Source of the DNA: Ahaetulla prasina
Lineage: Eukaryota; Chordata; Lepidosauria; Squamata; Colubridae
DNA length: 64,000 nucleotides
NCBI RefSeq assembly: GCF_028640845.1
Contig: NC_080541.1
Location: 7,718,935 to 7,782,934 of the forward strand
Reading direction: 5' to 3'
Part shown: one piece after another, positions 53,498 to 63,655 of the stretch
Numbering within the stretch: position 1 is the first letter of the stretch
Layout: every line of letters starts with the position of its first letter
Made by a program: the position numbers and the translations under genes
Notes under the pieces: model-generated
The model's input: only the letters and a program-made list of their open reading frames with translations
Told to the model about the DNA's origin: nothing
Database searches by the model: none

Positions 53498-54025
53498 TGA
53501 CACACTAGAGCGGGGAGGTAAGGTATGTTGCGGGTACCCCGTCCCCTAAGGAGGTACATCTGGCGGAACTCAGAAGAAGGGCCTTCTCCATGGTGGCTCC
53601 CTCCCTCTGGAAAGTTATCCCTCCAGAAATTAGACTGGCCCCACACTCTGATACTCTTATGTAAGGCCCTGAAAACTTGCTTTTGCCAGCTGATCTGGGG
53701 AACTCAGAGTGGGATGGAGCCCATTAAATGGATGATTTGAGTGTGTGTTGTCACCAAGTGGGGGTGGGTTGGTGGGTTATTATTTTATTATTATTATTAT
53801 TAGTAGTAGTATTATTTTATTGAATTTATATCCCGCCCTTCTCCGAAGACTCAGGGCGGCTTACAATGTGTTAAGCAATAACACCTAATCTGACCCTTAA
53901 TTTTATTATTTTAATTTTCTCTACATTGTGTAGAAGCCACCTAGAGTCACTGTGAATGAGTAGGCTATATACATTTTCTAAAACCAATCAGTCAGTCAGT
54001 CAGTCAGTCAGTCAATCAATCAATC
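53498..54025 (+). pseudogene. Old L2 3' end with SINE-tail insertion and (TCAG)n
   Basis: Plus-strand translation gives AFSMVAPSLW then PPEIRLAPTLILLCKALKT, the L2 C-terminal pattern with frame breaks. A minus-oriented SINE tail (ATATCCCGCCCTTCTCCGAA) sits at about 53770-53885. The L2 end GAAGCCACCTAGAGTCAC precedes a (TCAG)7 run at 53990-54015. Confidence 0.7.
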
Positions 54026-54093
54026 TCCAATCTGGATTTGGGAATATCTAGCCCATGCAGCGCAGATGTTCCTGTATACCATCTATCTGCTTG

Positions 54094-54668
54094 TGTCGTG
54101 TCCCACTCCTCCGCTGACGGCCGGGTCAGGGAAATCCGAATCAGGCTTGCCTCTGCAGCTCTGCCCAAAGTCCTAGCAAAGTCCTCAGAGCAGGCAGGAG
54201 ACCAGAAAGTGACTTCAGCAAGATAAGTTCGACTTTGCCTGACTCAGAGACTGCCAGAAAGCAGATCCTTTATATAGGCCATGGGGTGTGGCTCCATGAC
54301 TCAGCACTCATTAAGGCCTGCCCCTCCCTTCCTTCTGTTGCCTCCGCCTATCCAGTCTTCTGATGCGAGGGTCACTCCAATCAACAGCTGTTGGAAATAA
54401 ACCTTCCTCAGGCTCACATGCTGTGGAGGAGGGGGAGGGGTCTAGCTGCTCCGTTTGCCTGGGCATGGAGCCAGGGCTGGGGCCGGGGGGTGCTCCCTCC
54501 TCTGCAGCCTGCTTGGGCATGGAGCCAGGGCTGGGACCGGGAGGTGCCCCCTCCTCTTCAGCTTGTCTGGGCATGGAGCCAGGACTGGGGCCGGGAGGCA
54601 TACATTCCTCCGTGTTCGGGAGCAGATAAGAAGGCCCCGGCTGCTGTGAGAGCGGGCAAGACACAACA
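54094..54668 (-). mobile_element. Solo LTR with U3 ORF, related design
   Basis: 575 bp. On the minus strand it runs from TGTTGTGTCTTGCCCGC to GGGACACGACA, with identical flanks GCTTG (54089-54093 and 54669-54673). A minus-strand frame is open from before the LTR start to about 54311. It has three 18-residue repeats (GPSPGSMPRQAEEEGAPP), then EEGLFP and a basic end DPRIRRLDRRRQQKEG. TATA-like TATATAAAGG lies at 54276-54267. First codons (VV) and layout parallel the LTR copies at 17442, 31478 and 34394, though nucleotide identity is low. Confidence 0.85.
54461..54622 (-). repeat. 54-bp in-frame repeats in LTR U3
   Basis: GGGCATGGAGCCAGGGCTGG recurs at 54461, 54515 and 54569: exact 54-bp period, 18 codons per unit, preserving the LTR reading frame. 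Confidence 0.95.
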
Positions 54669-54713
54669 GCTTGGTTGTGCCATTTAGTGTATGCGGTTTC
54701 TGCCTGAATCATC

Positions 54714-55290
54714 CTCCTGCCTTCTTGTCCTGCCTTCAGGTGCTTTGGAGAATAGCTTGACTCCCTCTTCTTTATGGCAGTTCCTTAGATATTGGAACAC
54801 TGCTATCATGTCCCCCCTAGTCCTTCTTTTCATTAAACTAATCACACTCAATTCCAGCAACTATTCTTGATATGTTTTAGCCTCCAGTCCCCAATCCTCT
54901 TTTTTGCTCTTCTCTGCACTCTTTCTAGAGTCTCCACATCTTTTTTACATCGTGGCGACCAAAACTGGATGCGATATTCTAGGTGTGGTGTGTAAGGCTT
55001 TATAGAGTGGTATTAGTACCTGACATGATCTTGATTCTATCCCTCTGTTTATGCAGCCTAGAACTGTGTTGGCTTTTTTGGCAACTGCAGCACACTGTTG
55101 GCTCATATTTAAGTGGTTGTCTACTGGGACCCCAAGATCTGTCTCAGAGTTACTACTTTTGAGCCAGGTACCTCCTTTGGTTTTTCTGTTCCTTTGGTTT
55201 TTCTTGCCTAAATGTAGAACTTTCCTTTTTTCACCCTGGAGTATGTACTCCTTGGATCTCTGCAATTTTGCATGCTTTTTATACAGCATC
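54714..55290 (-). pseudogene. CR1 ORF2 3' part, extends further 5'
   Basis: Minus-strand segments include [53 protein letters not shown] and then QFWSPRC-type sequence after a break near 54990. Lacks the 3' terminus present in other copies. Confidence 0.9.
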
Positions 55291-55299
55291 ATTGTCATT

Positions 55300-55643
55300 T
55301 CAGGGAAATAGCCAAAATGTTACACTTGGTTAAAAAGCTAATTCCAAAAGAATATACAGGCCCGTTTCCAAAAGTCCACTTAATAGTGCGTTCTGCTGCA
55401 CTTTGCCAGGGGAGACGCACATTAAAGATAATTTGCCAGATCTGTTGATGTACTTGAGATGTGTAGGAAAATTATCCCTGTATCCCAGGGCTCGTCTCCG
55501 CTGTTCCAGGCATCCTACAATAGGAGTTATGCACAGCATATTTATTTTCACCTGGTGAGGGTCACAAATTCTCGATGGAAGATGGGGTAGAGATAACGGT
55601 TCGTGTGAATCAGTAGTTAAATTGCTGGCTATCCCCTCCCCTT
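55300..55643. other. Unique sequence
   Basis: No gene or recognised repeat. Confidence 0.45.
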
Positions 55644-55644
55644 A

Positions 55645-56166
55645 ACATAACATAACATAACATCAGAGTTGGAAGGGACCTTGGAGGCCTTCTAGTCCAA
55701 CCCCCTGCCCAGGCAGGAAACCCTACACCATCTCAGTCAGATGGTTATCCAACATTTTCTTAAAAATTTCCAGTGTTGGAGCATTCACAACTTCTGAAGG
55801 CAAGTCGTTCCACTTATTAATTGTTCTAACTGTCAGGAAATTTCTCCTTAGTTCTAAGTTGCTTCTCTCCTTGATTAGTTTCCACCCATTGCTTCTCGTT
55901 CTACCCTCAGGTGCTTTGGAGAACAGCCCGACTCCCTCTTCTTTGTGGCAGCCCCTGAGATATTGGAACACAGCTATCATGTCTCCCCTAGTCCTTCTTT
56001 TTGTTAAACTAGACATGCCCAGTTCCTGCAACCGTTCTTCATATGTTTTATCCTCCAGTCCCCTAATCATCTTTGTTGCTCTTCTCTGCACTCTTTCTAG
56101 AGTCTCAATATCTTTTTTACATCGTGGCGACCAAAACTGGATGCAATATTCCAAGTGTGGCCTTAC
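55645..56166 (-). pseudogene. CR1 3' end
   Basis: (ATAAC)n tail at 55645-55662. The minus-strand frame to about 56166 carries [20 protein letters not shown] and KMLDNHLTEMV. Near-identical to 49986-50550. Truncated by a family H fragment. Confidence 0.93.
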
Positions 56167-56290
56167 AGGAGTGCAGGAGGCTGAGTGCTGCCTGTCACAC
56201 ACCCCTGGCCACGCCCATCATGGCCACGCCCACCCAGCCGGTCATTAGGGCAGAGAACCGATTGTTAAATTATTTGAATCCCATCGCTGG
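56167..56290. mobile_element. Family H right-end fragment
   Basis: GGCCACGCCCATCATGGCCA and AGAACCGATTGTTAAATTAT then GAATCCCATCGCTG, the complement of the family H left end. Confidence 0.7.
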
Positions 56291-56655
56291 GTAGAGATAA
56301 CCCTTTTCATTTCTCAGGTCTTCTCTTCTGCGGTTAAAAGAATTCGGTAGAAGATTATTTGAAAATTCTCTCTGAAATCCAAATTTTAAACTTAATCAGT
56401 GTTTGAGATGCGATTTCTCTGTTGCTTGACTACAGCAGAGAGTTGTAATGGAAAGATTTGATTTTTCGGTCATCTTTTGCCTGGCTTTCTCTGAACAGAC
56501 CAGATTAGCTACTCCTATTACTCCTATGACTAATGGGCTTGAAGCTTAGTTTTATCTAGGTAAGTAGACCAGTTAAGTGAAGCCAATTAACCTATTTTTG
56601 CTGTTCCCGTGGACACAAATTCCTCCCATCTTAAGTAAGCACAGAAAGCTGGTTT
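56291..56655. other. Unique sequence
   Basis: No gene or recognised repeat. Confidence 0.45.
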
Positions 56656-56657
56656 TC

Positions 56658-56779
56658 TAGGGGTTTCCAACCTTGGCAACTTTAAGATTTGGGGACTTTT
56701 AACTCCCAGAGTTCCTCAGCCAGCAACTCTGGGAGTTGAAGTCCCCAACTCTTAAAGTTACCAAGGTTGGAGAGCCCTG
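56658..56779. mobile_element. Family B palindrome
   Basis: CTAGGGGTTTCCAACCTTGG to CCAAGGTTGGAGAGCCCTG. No clear flanking duplication. Confidence 0.88.
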
Positions 56780-56787
56780 GTCTAGAC

Positions 56788-57318
56788 AGATAGTGTGTGA
56801 CTTACAACAGTTTTTAATGACCGTTCGAAGTTACAACAGCACTGACACAAGTGACCTGTGACCATTTTTCATACTTAATGACCGCTGCGGCATCCCCGTG
56901 GTCACATGACCAGAATTCAGATGCTTGACAACCAACTCATATTTATGATGGTTGCAATCAGGGGTCTCCAACCTTGGTCTCTTTAAGACTTGTGGACTTC
57001 AACTCCCAGAGTTCCTCAGCCAGCTTTGCTGGCTTGAGGGACTCTGGGAGTTGAAGTCCACAAGTCTAAAAGGGACCAAGGTTGGAGACCCCTGGTTGCA
57101 ATGACCTATGGTCACGTCATTGCTTTTTACGACTTTTTGACAAGCGGTCAATGCGGTCAAGCCAGATTCATTTAACAAGTCATGTTGCTAACTTAACAAA
57201 TGCAGTGATTCACTTAAAAACCGTTTGAAAGAAAAGTCGTAAAATAGAGCAAAGCTCCCTTTACAAATCTCTCACTTGGCAGCAGAAATTTTGAGCGCAA
57301 CTGTGATCATCAGTTGAG
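56788..57318. mobile_element. Family A element hosting family B
   Basis: GTGACTTACAACAGTTTTTA to CTGTGATCATCAGTTGAG, with GCATCCCCGTGGTCACATGA and GTGATTCACTTAAAAACCG inside. Split at 56959-57094. Confidence 0.83.
56959..57094. mobile_element. Family B palindrome, perfect 8-bp duplication
   Basis: CAGGGGTCTCCAACCTTGGT to its complement, flanked by GTTGCAAT at 56951-56958 and 57095-57102. Nested in family A. Confidence 0.94.
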
Positions 57319-57348
57319 TTCTACTAGTAACTATCATTCTTTCTTTAT

Positions 57349-57525
57349 TTTATGGAGATTCTCAGTCATCCAGATCATGGTTGTCCCAAAGGCAACTGGA
57401 CTTTCTGATTTATTTATTTTTTTGAAGACGTTTCGTTTGTGCTCTGAAGAAGCTTCTTGGATGAGAAGCGAAACGTCTTCAAAGAAAAACCAGAAAGTCC
57501 AGTTGCCTCTTGAAAAAGCAAAATC
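57349..57525. mobile_element. Penelope-like foldback copy
   Basis: Left GGCAACTGGACTTTCTG and GAAGACGTTTCG; right CGAAACGTCTTC and CAGAAAGTCCAGTTGCC. The arms are complementary around a GAAGAAGCTTCTTGG centre. Confidence 0.55.
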
Positions 57526-58465
57526 TGATGTTAGCTAAGAGAGGATATGGCACAGATCCTCATTATATAATGCCTATTTTTACAACGCAATATATTGCTT
57601 CCTCCTTTTTAATAAAATCTGTTATGAATATAATTGCAGCCAATAGATCAATAAGAACTGCAACCAAAACCTGTGAATTACCTTCTTAGAATAAGGTAGA
57701 CGCAGTTCTGAGACAGACGGAGGTAAAATTGAATATCTGTTGCTCCAAGATGTTTGGCTTTGAACACTGAATTACTTGGCATGTTTTCACCAACTGCAGA
57801 ATCAAAAAATAATGGAGAATTCTTACCGTATGGAATGATGGTAATAAAACAGCTCCAGAGTATTTGAAATAACTGAATTTGATATCCATTGTTTTTTTAA
57901 TTATCGAATAAAATAGAAAAGAACAATTTTAGTTCTTTTTTGTACATTTTGCTTTTTCTTCAGATTAAAAGTTGATGTCTTGGAAGACTCAGAGGGATGA
58001 TATTCTATTATATGCTGCCATTGAAACCTTTGACTCTCAAGAAGACCCACAATTCAAATACTAATAAATAATGGCATTAAGAATCTGTCTGCATACAGAT
58101 CTTTCTAATCACATCCGATATCTCCTGGCAGAATTTCAACAGCTGCATTTTGCAGCACAATTTGAAGCGAATTTTATATATGTTTGGTTGAATGTCTTTA
58201 CAAAGTTCCCATTTCAGAACCATGAAAAAAATCAGGAACTTTGCCGCTGCAAGTTTTCTGGAAATATGGTCAACTGAAAAACCCCATCAGGTCTTGATAG
58301 TAAAAACACGACGATTTTAAAGTCTTCCAAATATGGAGAGGAAAGGTTACCAGATGCCTCAGTTTAATTAGGCTGTTCTTGTGCACAGCAGATATCTCTA
58401 TATTGCCATATTACCAATTCTACAGGTCCAGTTGACCTATTTGGTGGTGCGGGAAATGTGCTTAA
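57526..58465. other. AT-rich unique block
   Basis: About 940 bp with no recognised repeat and no supported gene. Confidence 0.4.
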
Positions 58466-58820
58466 TTTTATTTGTTTATTTTTCTCATTTTTGAACCACC
58501 CATCTCCCTCAGAGATGGATTCTGAGCGGTCTACAATAACATCTGAAATTATAAAACGAACCGGTAAAAGAATTTAAAATTTAAAAGGAGGCAAGGATGC
58601 TTAAACACTATTAAAAATAATTAAAAGCAGGAGCCTGCCTCACTTCTGGGAGGAGAATATTCCACAGGGTGGGGGGAACAGCGCAGAAGGCACTCTTCCT
58701 GTTGGTCGGATTTATTTTAAATGGTGGGGTCTACAGCCTGTCTTCCTTGCCTATCTGAGTGGCATGGGCTGATGGAATGAAGACGGTTCCATAGGTAGCC
58801 CCCCTCCATGCCTTAGATAC
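58466..58820 (-). pseudogene. Old L2-like 3' end
   Basis: Complement of an L2-type tail (GAACCACCCATCTCCCTCAG, GAGCGGTCTACAATA) and of a C-terminal coding segment with TTCCACAGGGTGGGG. Diverged. Confidence 0.5.
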
Positions 58821-58823
58821 AGG

Positions 58824-59392
58824 TTAACAGAATTGGAAGGGAGCCTGTAGCAGAGGTGGGTTTCAGCAGGTTCTGACCAGGTTCTGAAGAAACGGTAGTG
58901 GAAATTTTGAGTAGTTCAGAGAACCGGTAGTAAAAATTCTGATTGCCCCACCCACATCTATTCTCTGCCTCCCAAGTCCCAACTGATTGGGAGGAATGGA
59001 GATTTTACAGTATCCTTCCCCTGCCACGCCTATCAAGCCACACCACGCCCACTGAGCCACACCCACAGAACCAGTAATAAAAAATTTTAAAACCCACCCC
59101 TGCCCTGTAGGTCATCTAGTCCAATCCCCCACCCAAGCAGAAGACCGTACACCATTTCTGACAGATGGCAGCCCAGTCTCTTCTTGAAAGCCTCCAGTGA
59201 TGAAGGTCTCACAACTTCTGAAGGAAATTTCGGTTCCATTGGTTGATGGTTCTCACTGTCAGGAAGTTCCTCCTTATTTCCAGGTTGAATTTCTCCTTGT
59301 TCAGTTTTCCATCCGTTGTTCCTTGTCTGGCCTTCTGGTGCTTTGGAAAATAGCTTGACCCCCTTCCTCTCTGTGGCAGCCCCTCGCAAAGG
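58824..59392 (-). pseudogene. CR1 3' end split by family D
   Basis: AACAGAATTGGAAGGGAGCC before and GGTCATCTAGTCCAATCCCC after the family D copy. C-terminal coding on the minus strand to about 59387. Confidence 0.88.
58851..59102. mobile_element. Family D element, unexpanded
   Basis: CAGAGGTGGGTTTCAGCAGG to AAACCCACCCCTG. Flanks GCCTGTAG (58843-58850) and CCCTGTAG (59103-59110) match at 7 of 8. 252 bp with a single core block GGAGATTTTACAGTATCCTT, the ancestor of the 42-bp unit at 5788-6032. Confidence 0.88.
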
Positions 59393-60259
59393 TGTCTTGT
59401 AGGTATTTATAGGCCATTACCAACAACCTGAACTGGACCCAAAAGCAAACTGGTACCCAATGCAGTTTATGGATCAAAGGTTTTGCAGGTGCTCTTCTTT
59501 GGGTACCCAAAATTGCTAACGTGGCCGCATTCTGTACCAGCTGAAACTTCCAAATACTTTCCAAGGGTAGCCCCATGTACTGCCCTATGCGCGGTCACTC
59601 ATGCCCTCGTGACCTCTCGTCTGGATTACTGCAATGCTCTCTACATGGGGCTCCCCTTGAAGGGCATCCGGAGGCTGCAGTTAGTTCAGAAAGCGGCTGC
59701 GCGGGTGATAGAGGGAGCCCCTCGTGGCACCCACGTGACACCTCTCCTGCGCAGACTGCACTGGCTGCCTGTGGCTTTCCGGGTGCGCTTCAAGGTGCTG
59801 GTAACTATCTTTAAAGCGCTCCATGGCATTGGGCCGGGTTATCTACGGGCCCGCCTGCTGCTACCAAATACCTCTCACCGACCCGTGCGCTCTCACAGAG
59901 AGGGACTCCTCAGGGTGCCGTCGGCTAGGCAGTGCCGTCTGGCGACACCCAGGGGAAGGGCCTTCTCTGTGGGGGCTCCCACCCTCTGGAACGAACTCCC
60001 CCCAGGACTTCGTCAACTTCCGGACCTCCGAACCTTCCGCCGCGAGCTTAAAACATATCTATTTGTCTGCGCAGGGCTGGATTAGGTTTTTTAAATTTTT
60101 TAAATTTAGATTTTAAATGGGTTTTTATATATATTGTTTTAATTATCGGGCTATATTTAATAAGTTTTTTAACTGACATTTTATCTTGTATTTATATGTA
60201 TTTTATCTGCCTGTGAACCGCCCTGAGTCCCTAGGGAGATAGGGCGGTATATAAATTTG

Positions 60260-60290
<31 letters not shown>

Positions 60291-60440
60291 CATTGCAGTA
60301 GTCCAAACAGATTACTTATGCAAAAATTCTTACGCAAAAGTGCATAAGAGCACCAGCTTGCCTATCGTCCATTGCCTTCTTCTGGGCTCTTATTTCCATT
60401 TTTCAATCTAGTCTAAAACCCTGGGTTTTCCCCATGACCG
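59393..60440 (-). pseudogene. Old L2 (minus) hosting a younger L2
   Basis: 59393-59577 is a diverged minus-strand L2 (complement of the CNALYMGLP region near 59560). It resumes at 60293 with CATTGCAGTAGTCCAAACAG. The younger copy sits exactly in this gap. Confidence 0.75.
59578..60292 (+). mobile_element. L2 LINE 3' end, young, inserted into older L2
   Basis: The open plus-strand frame to 60085 carries VTHALVTSRLDYCNALYMGL, RLQLVQKAAARVIEG, LRRLHWLPVAFRVRFKVL, GRAFSVGAPTLWNELPPGLR and a terminal FRRELKTYLF. The 3' UTR ends TGTGAACCGCCCTGAGTCC, GGGCGGTATATAAATTTGAA and a (TAAAC)n tail. 5'-truncated; no stops in about 168 codons. Confidence 0.92.
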
Positions 60441-61145
60441 CCCACCCAAAATATGAATGATATTTGATCGCTTGGGGTTTACAAGATCAGCCAAGGTCAC
60501 GTCGGTGCTGCCACCACCTGCCGTGCCATTTCATCGTCTAGCGGGGTTGCATTGGCTAATTCTACTCACGATTAAGTAACCGCGGTGTTGAAAATGTCTA
60601 ATTTACATCTCCTTGAGCTGTTTCATTATATCAAGCTGGTATGCGCAAATTGGGGAATTGAAATCTCATTTGCTGAAACAATGAGGTTACATCCCCTGTT
60701 TTCTTATCGCCTGCCACAGTTACGGTTATCACTTCAGCGTTGCTGCAAGTTATTCTTGCAGATTCTAGTGTACTGTACATTCTTAAGTGATTTAAGAGTA
60801 GCAATTTGGTGCTGTGAAGTGATGTAAGCAGAGAAACAGCCCATATTTAACACAGCATCGAGATTACTCATGTTGATGTTACCAGCTTGTAACTATATCT
60901 TTAGGTAGGATTGTTAATCCTAATCCATCTAATGTTAGCACGGTGTTTTTGGATTTTGGTCTTTGAGAGAGCCGGTGAGTTCTACTTCAATGGCGTTGAG
61001 CTTTATTTCAATCTTAAAACCTCCATCTATGGAGGTTGTCAAGACTGAGAATGTGTACTGTACATCCAGGTGGTCCAAAACCAAAATGCTTGGATGGGTA
61101 TCTAAAGGTCACTTGTGAAATGCAGAATATGTGAGCCCCAGTGGA
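60441..61145. other. Unique sequence
   Basis: No gene or recognised repeat. Confidence 0.4.
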
Positions 61146-61366
61146 TGAAAGACACTATGGGGGTCTTCTAGTCTCACCTCCTGCCCAAGCAGGAGATCCT
61201 ACACCGTTTCAGACAAATGGTGGCCCAATCTCTTCTTTAAAACCACCAGTGATGAAGCCCTACAACTTCAGCAGAGAAGCTGTTCCACTGATTATTTGTT
61301 CCAACTGTCAGGAAATGTCTCCTTATTTCTAGATTGGTTCTTTCCTTGATTAGTTTCCCTCCAACA
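61146..61366 (-). mobile_element. Old CR1 3' end
   Basis: GGTCTTCTAGTCTCACCTCC and AACTGTCAGGAAATGTCTCC; more diverged than other copies, tail lost. Confidence 0.85.
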
Positions 61367-61443
61367 TAATTTTCCTAAATATTAATTGGTGATATTTTTG
61401 AGTGCTTTTGTTATAAGGTGGGAGGGGAAAAAATCAAATATTG

Positions 61444-61565
61444 GATGGATGGATGGATGGATGGATAGAAGGCAGGAAGGAAAGAGAGAGAGAGGGAGAA
61501 AGAAAGAAAGGAAGGAAGGAAGGAAGGAAGGAAGGAAGGAAGGAAGGAAGGAAGGAAGGAAGGAA

Positions 61566-61624
<59 letters not shown>
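61444..61624. repeat. (ATGG)n(GGAA)n(GAAA)n compound microsatellite
   Basis: Five to six ATGG units, then a GAGAG segment, about twenty GGAA/AAGG units and about fifteen GAAA units. Confidence 0.97.
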
Positions 61625-61764
61625 CATGCATTATGGCTCATTTTTGCTACCTCCATTCCTTGTCTTCTGGCTCTCTATACAAATATCCTGGAAAGAGAGA
61701 GAGGAGTGTAATAGACAGTGACTCCTTTTGACATAAGTACTATGTAAAATGTAAGGATCTCACA

Positions 61765-61976
61765 GTTTTACAATAGAATAACAGAGTTGGAAGGGACCTT
61801 GGAGGTCTTCTAGTCCAACCCCCTGCTTTTGCAGAAAATCCTACACCACTTCAGGCAAATGGTTATTCAACCTCTTCTTAAAAACTTCCAGTGTTGGAGC
61901 ATTCACAACTTCTGGAGGCAAGTTGTTCCACTGAGTAATTGTTCTAACTCTCAGGAAATTTCTCCTTAGTTCTAAG
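61765..61976 (-). mobile_element. CR1 3' terminus
   Basis: ACAATAGAATAACAGAGTTG at the left to TTTCTCCTTAGTTCTAAG, where it meets an oppositely oriented CR1. Confidence 0.9.
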
Positions 61977-62303
61977 TAAGACCACACTTAGAGTACTGCA
62001 TCCCGTTTTGGGTACCACACTATTAAAAAGATGTTGAGACTCTAGAAAGAGTGCAGAGGAGAGCAACCAGGATGATTAGGGCACTGTAGACTAAAATATA
62101 CGATGAACGGTTGCAGGAGCTGGCTAGTTTACTGAAGAGAAGGACCAGGGATGATATCAATCTTCCAATATTTGAGGGGCTGCCACATAGAGGAAGGGGT
62201 CAAGCTATTTTCCAAAGCACCTGAAGGCTAGACAAGGAATAATGGATGCAAACTGATCAAGGAGAGATTCAACCTGGAAATAAGGAAGAACATTCTGACA
62301 GTG
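61977..62303 (+). pseudogene. CR1 3' part, plus strand
   Basis: AGTACTGCATCCCGTTTTGG, AGTGCAGAGGAGAGCAACCA to ATTCTGACAGTGAGAAG, cut by a minus-strand LINE-Y tail. Together with 61765-61976 it makes a head-to-head CR1 pair. Confidence 0.88.
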
Positions 62304-63012
62304 AGAAGAATAGAATAGAATAGAATAGAATAGAATAGAATAGAATAGAATAGAATAGAATAGAATAGAATAGAATAGAATAGAATTTTTTATTGGCCAA
62401 GTGTGATTGGACACACAAGGAATTTGTCTTGGTGCATATGCTCTCAGTGTACATAAAAGAAAAGATACGTTCATCAAGGTACAACATTTACAACAAAATT
62501 GATGGTCAATATATCAATATAAATCATAAGGATTGCCAGCAACAAGTTATAGTCATACAGTCATAAGTGGATGCAGAACCGAACCAGACAGTTATAGAAG
62601 TGCAAATGACAGACTCAATAATTCCTCTGTAGAACTGAATCAGCAGCTCCTTGGGCAGTTTGAGCTTCCTGAGTTGGCGCAGAAAAAACATTCTTTGTTG
62701 TCCTTTTTTGATGATGTTTTTGATTTTAGCTGTCCATTTGAGATCTTGCGATATGATAGAACCTAGAAATTTGAAGGTTTCTACTGTTGATACTGTGTTG
62801 TCTAGTATTGTGAGAGGTGGAAGTATGGAAGGGTTTCTCCTAAAGTCTACCACCATTTCTACGGTTTTGAGTGTGTTCAGTTCCAGATTGTTTTGGTTGC
62901 ACCACAAGGCTAGTCGTTCGACCTCTCGTCTATATGCGGATTCGTCATTGTCTCGAATGAGACCGATCACTGTTGTGTCATCTGCGAACTTCAGTAGCTT
63001 AACAGATGGATC
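62304..63012 (-). pseudogene. LINE-Y with internal deletion
   Basis: The (AATAG)n tail at 62306-62386 is followed by the 3' UTR complement to ATAAGTGG (62570). It then jumps directly to GAACCGAACCAGACAGTTAT (VWFGS codons), omitting about 600 bp present in 30890-31230-type copies. Upstream, the minus strand encodes LLKFADDTTVIGLIRDNDES (catalytic FADD), EVERLALWCNQNNLELNTLK and FKFLGSIISQDLKW. The RT C-terminus is therefore deleted. Confidence 0.88.
62306..62386. repeat. (AATAG)16 microsatellite at LINE-Y tail
   Basis: Uninterrupted AATAG units over about 80 bp, exactly at the LINE 3' end. Confidence 0.97.
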
Positions 63013-63027
63013 GTTGGAGACCCCTGC

Positions 63028-63150
63028 TTTGGAGAATAGCTTGACTCCCTCTTCTTTGTGGCTTAGATATTGGAACACTGTTATTATGTCTCCCCGAAGT
63101 CCTTCTTTTCATTAAACTAGACATACCCAGTTCCTGCAACCGTTCTTCAT
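63028..63150 (-). mobile_element. CR1 internal fragment
   Basis: TTTGGAGAATAGCTTGACTC to TGCAACCGTTCTTCAT; both ends truncated. Confidence 0.85.
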
Positions 63151-63655
63151 CTTTGCTCCAGAGTAATACTGCTGGTGTCAGAAGAGCAGAGAAAATTAGC
63201 ATGGTAATATTGTATAATTTCCTCGATTCAAGAATTGCTCATTTTTTTCTTTCTGTTTTATATTTTCTATATAAAATGTGGCTGAGCGTCCTATTGGCCT
63301 ACCCCATGGCAGCAAAAGCTCAGTCCACACTCGATTACATTTTCAGATTACTTTCCAGTGGTCTTATTTAGTATTGCTTGCTCCCTGGGGAGCACCAGGC
63401 TGGAAGAGAGCAACCAGCCAGCCTCTGTGACTCATTTATAAATCATTTTGAAATGAAAATCGCTCCCGTTCACTTGCATTTGGAGACCGACCGGCAAGTC
63501 AGAATCCAATGAGATGGGAAGGAGGTATTTTGAAAGCTCATCTGGGGTTTGTTTAAGCCTGTCAGCTCCCAGGAAATTAGTAGTAGTCATCTTACGATAT
63601 TTTTATAGTTCTCGTCTATTTGAAGATCTCTATTGATATATCCTGAAATATTGGC
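63151..63655. other. Unique sequence
   Basis: No gene or recognised repeat. Confidence 0.45.
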
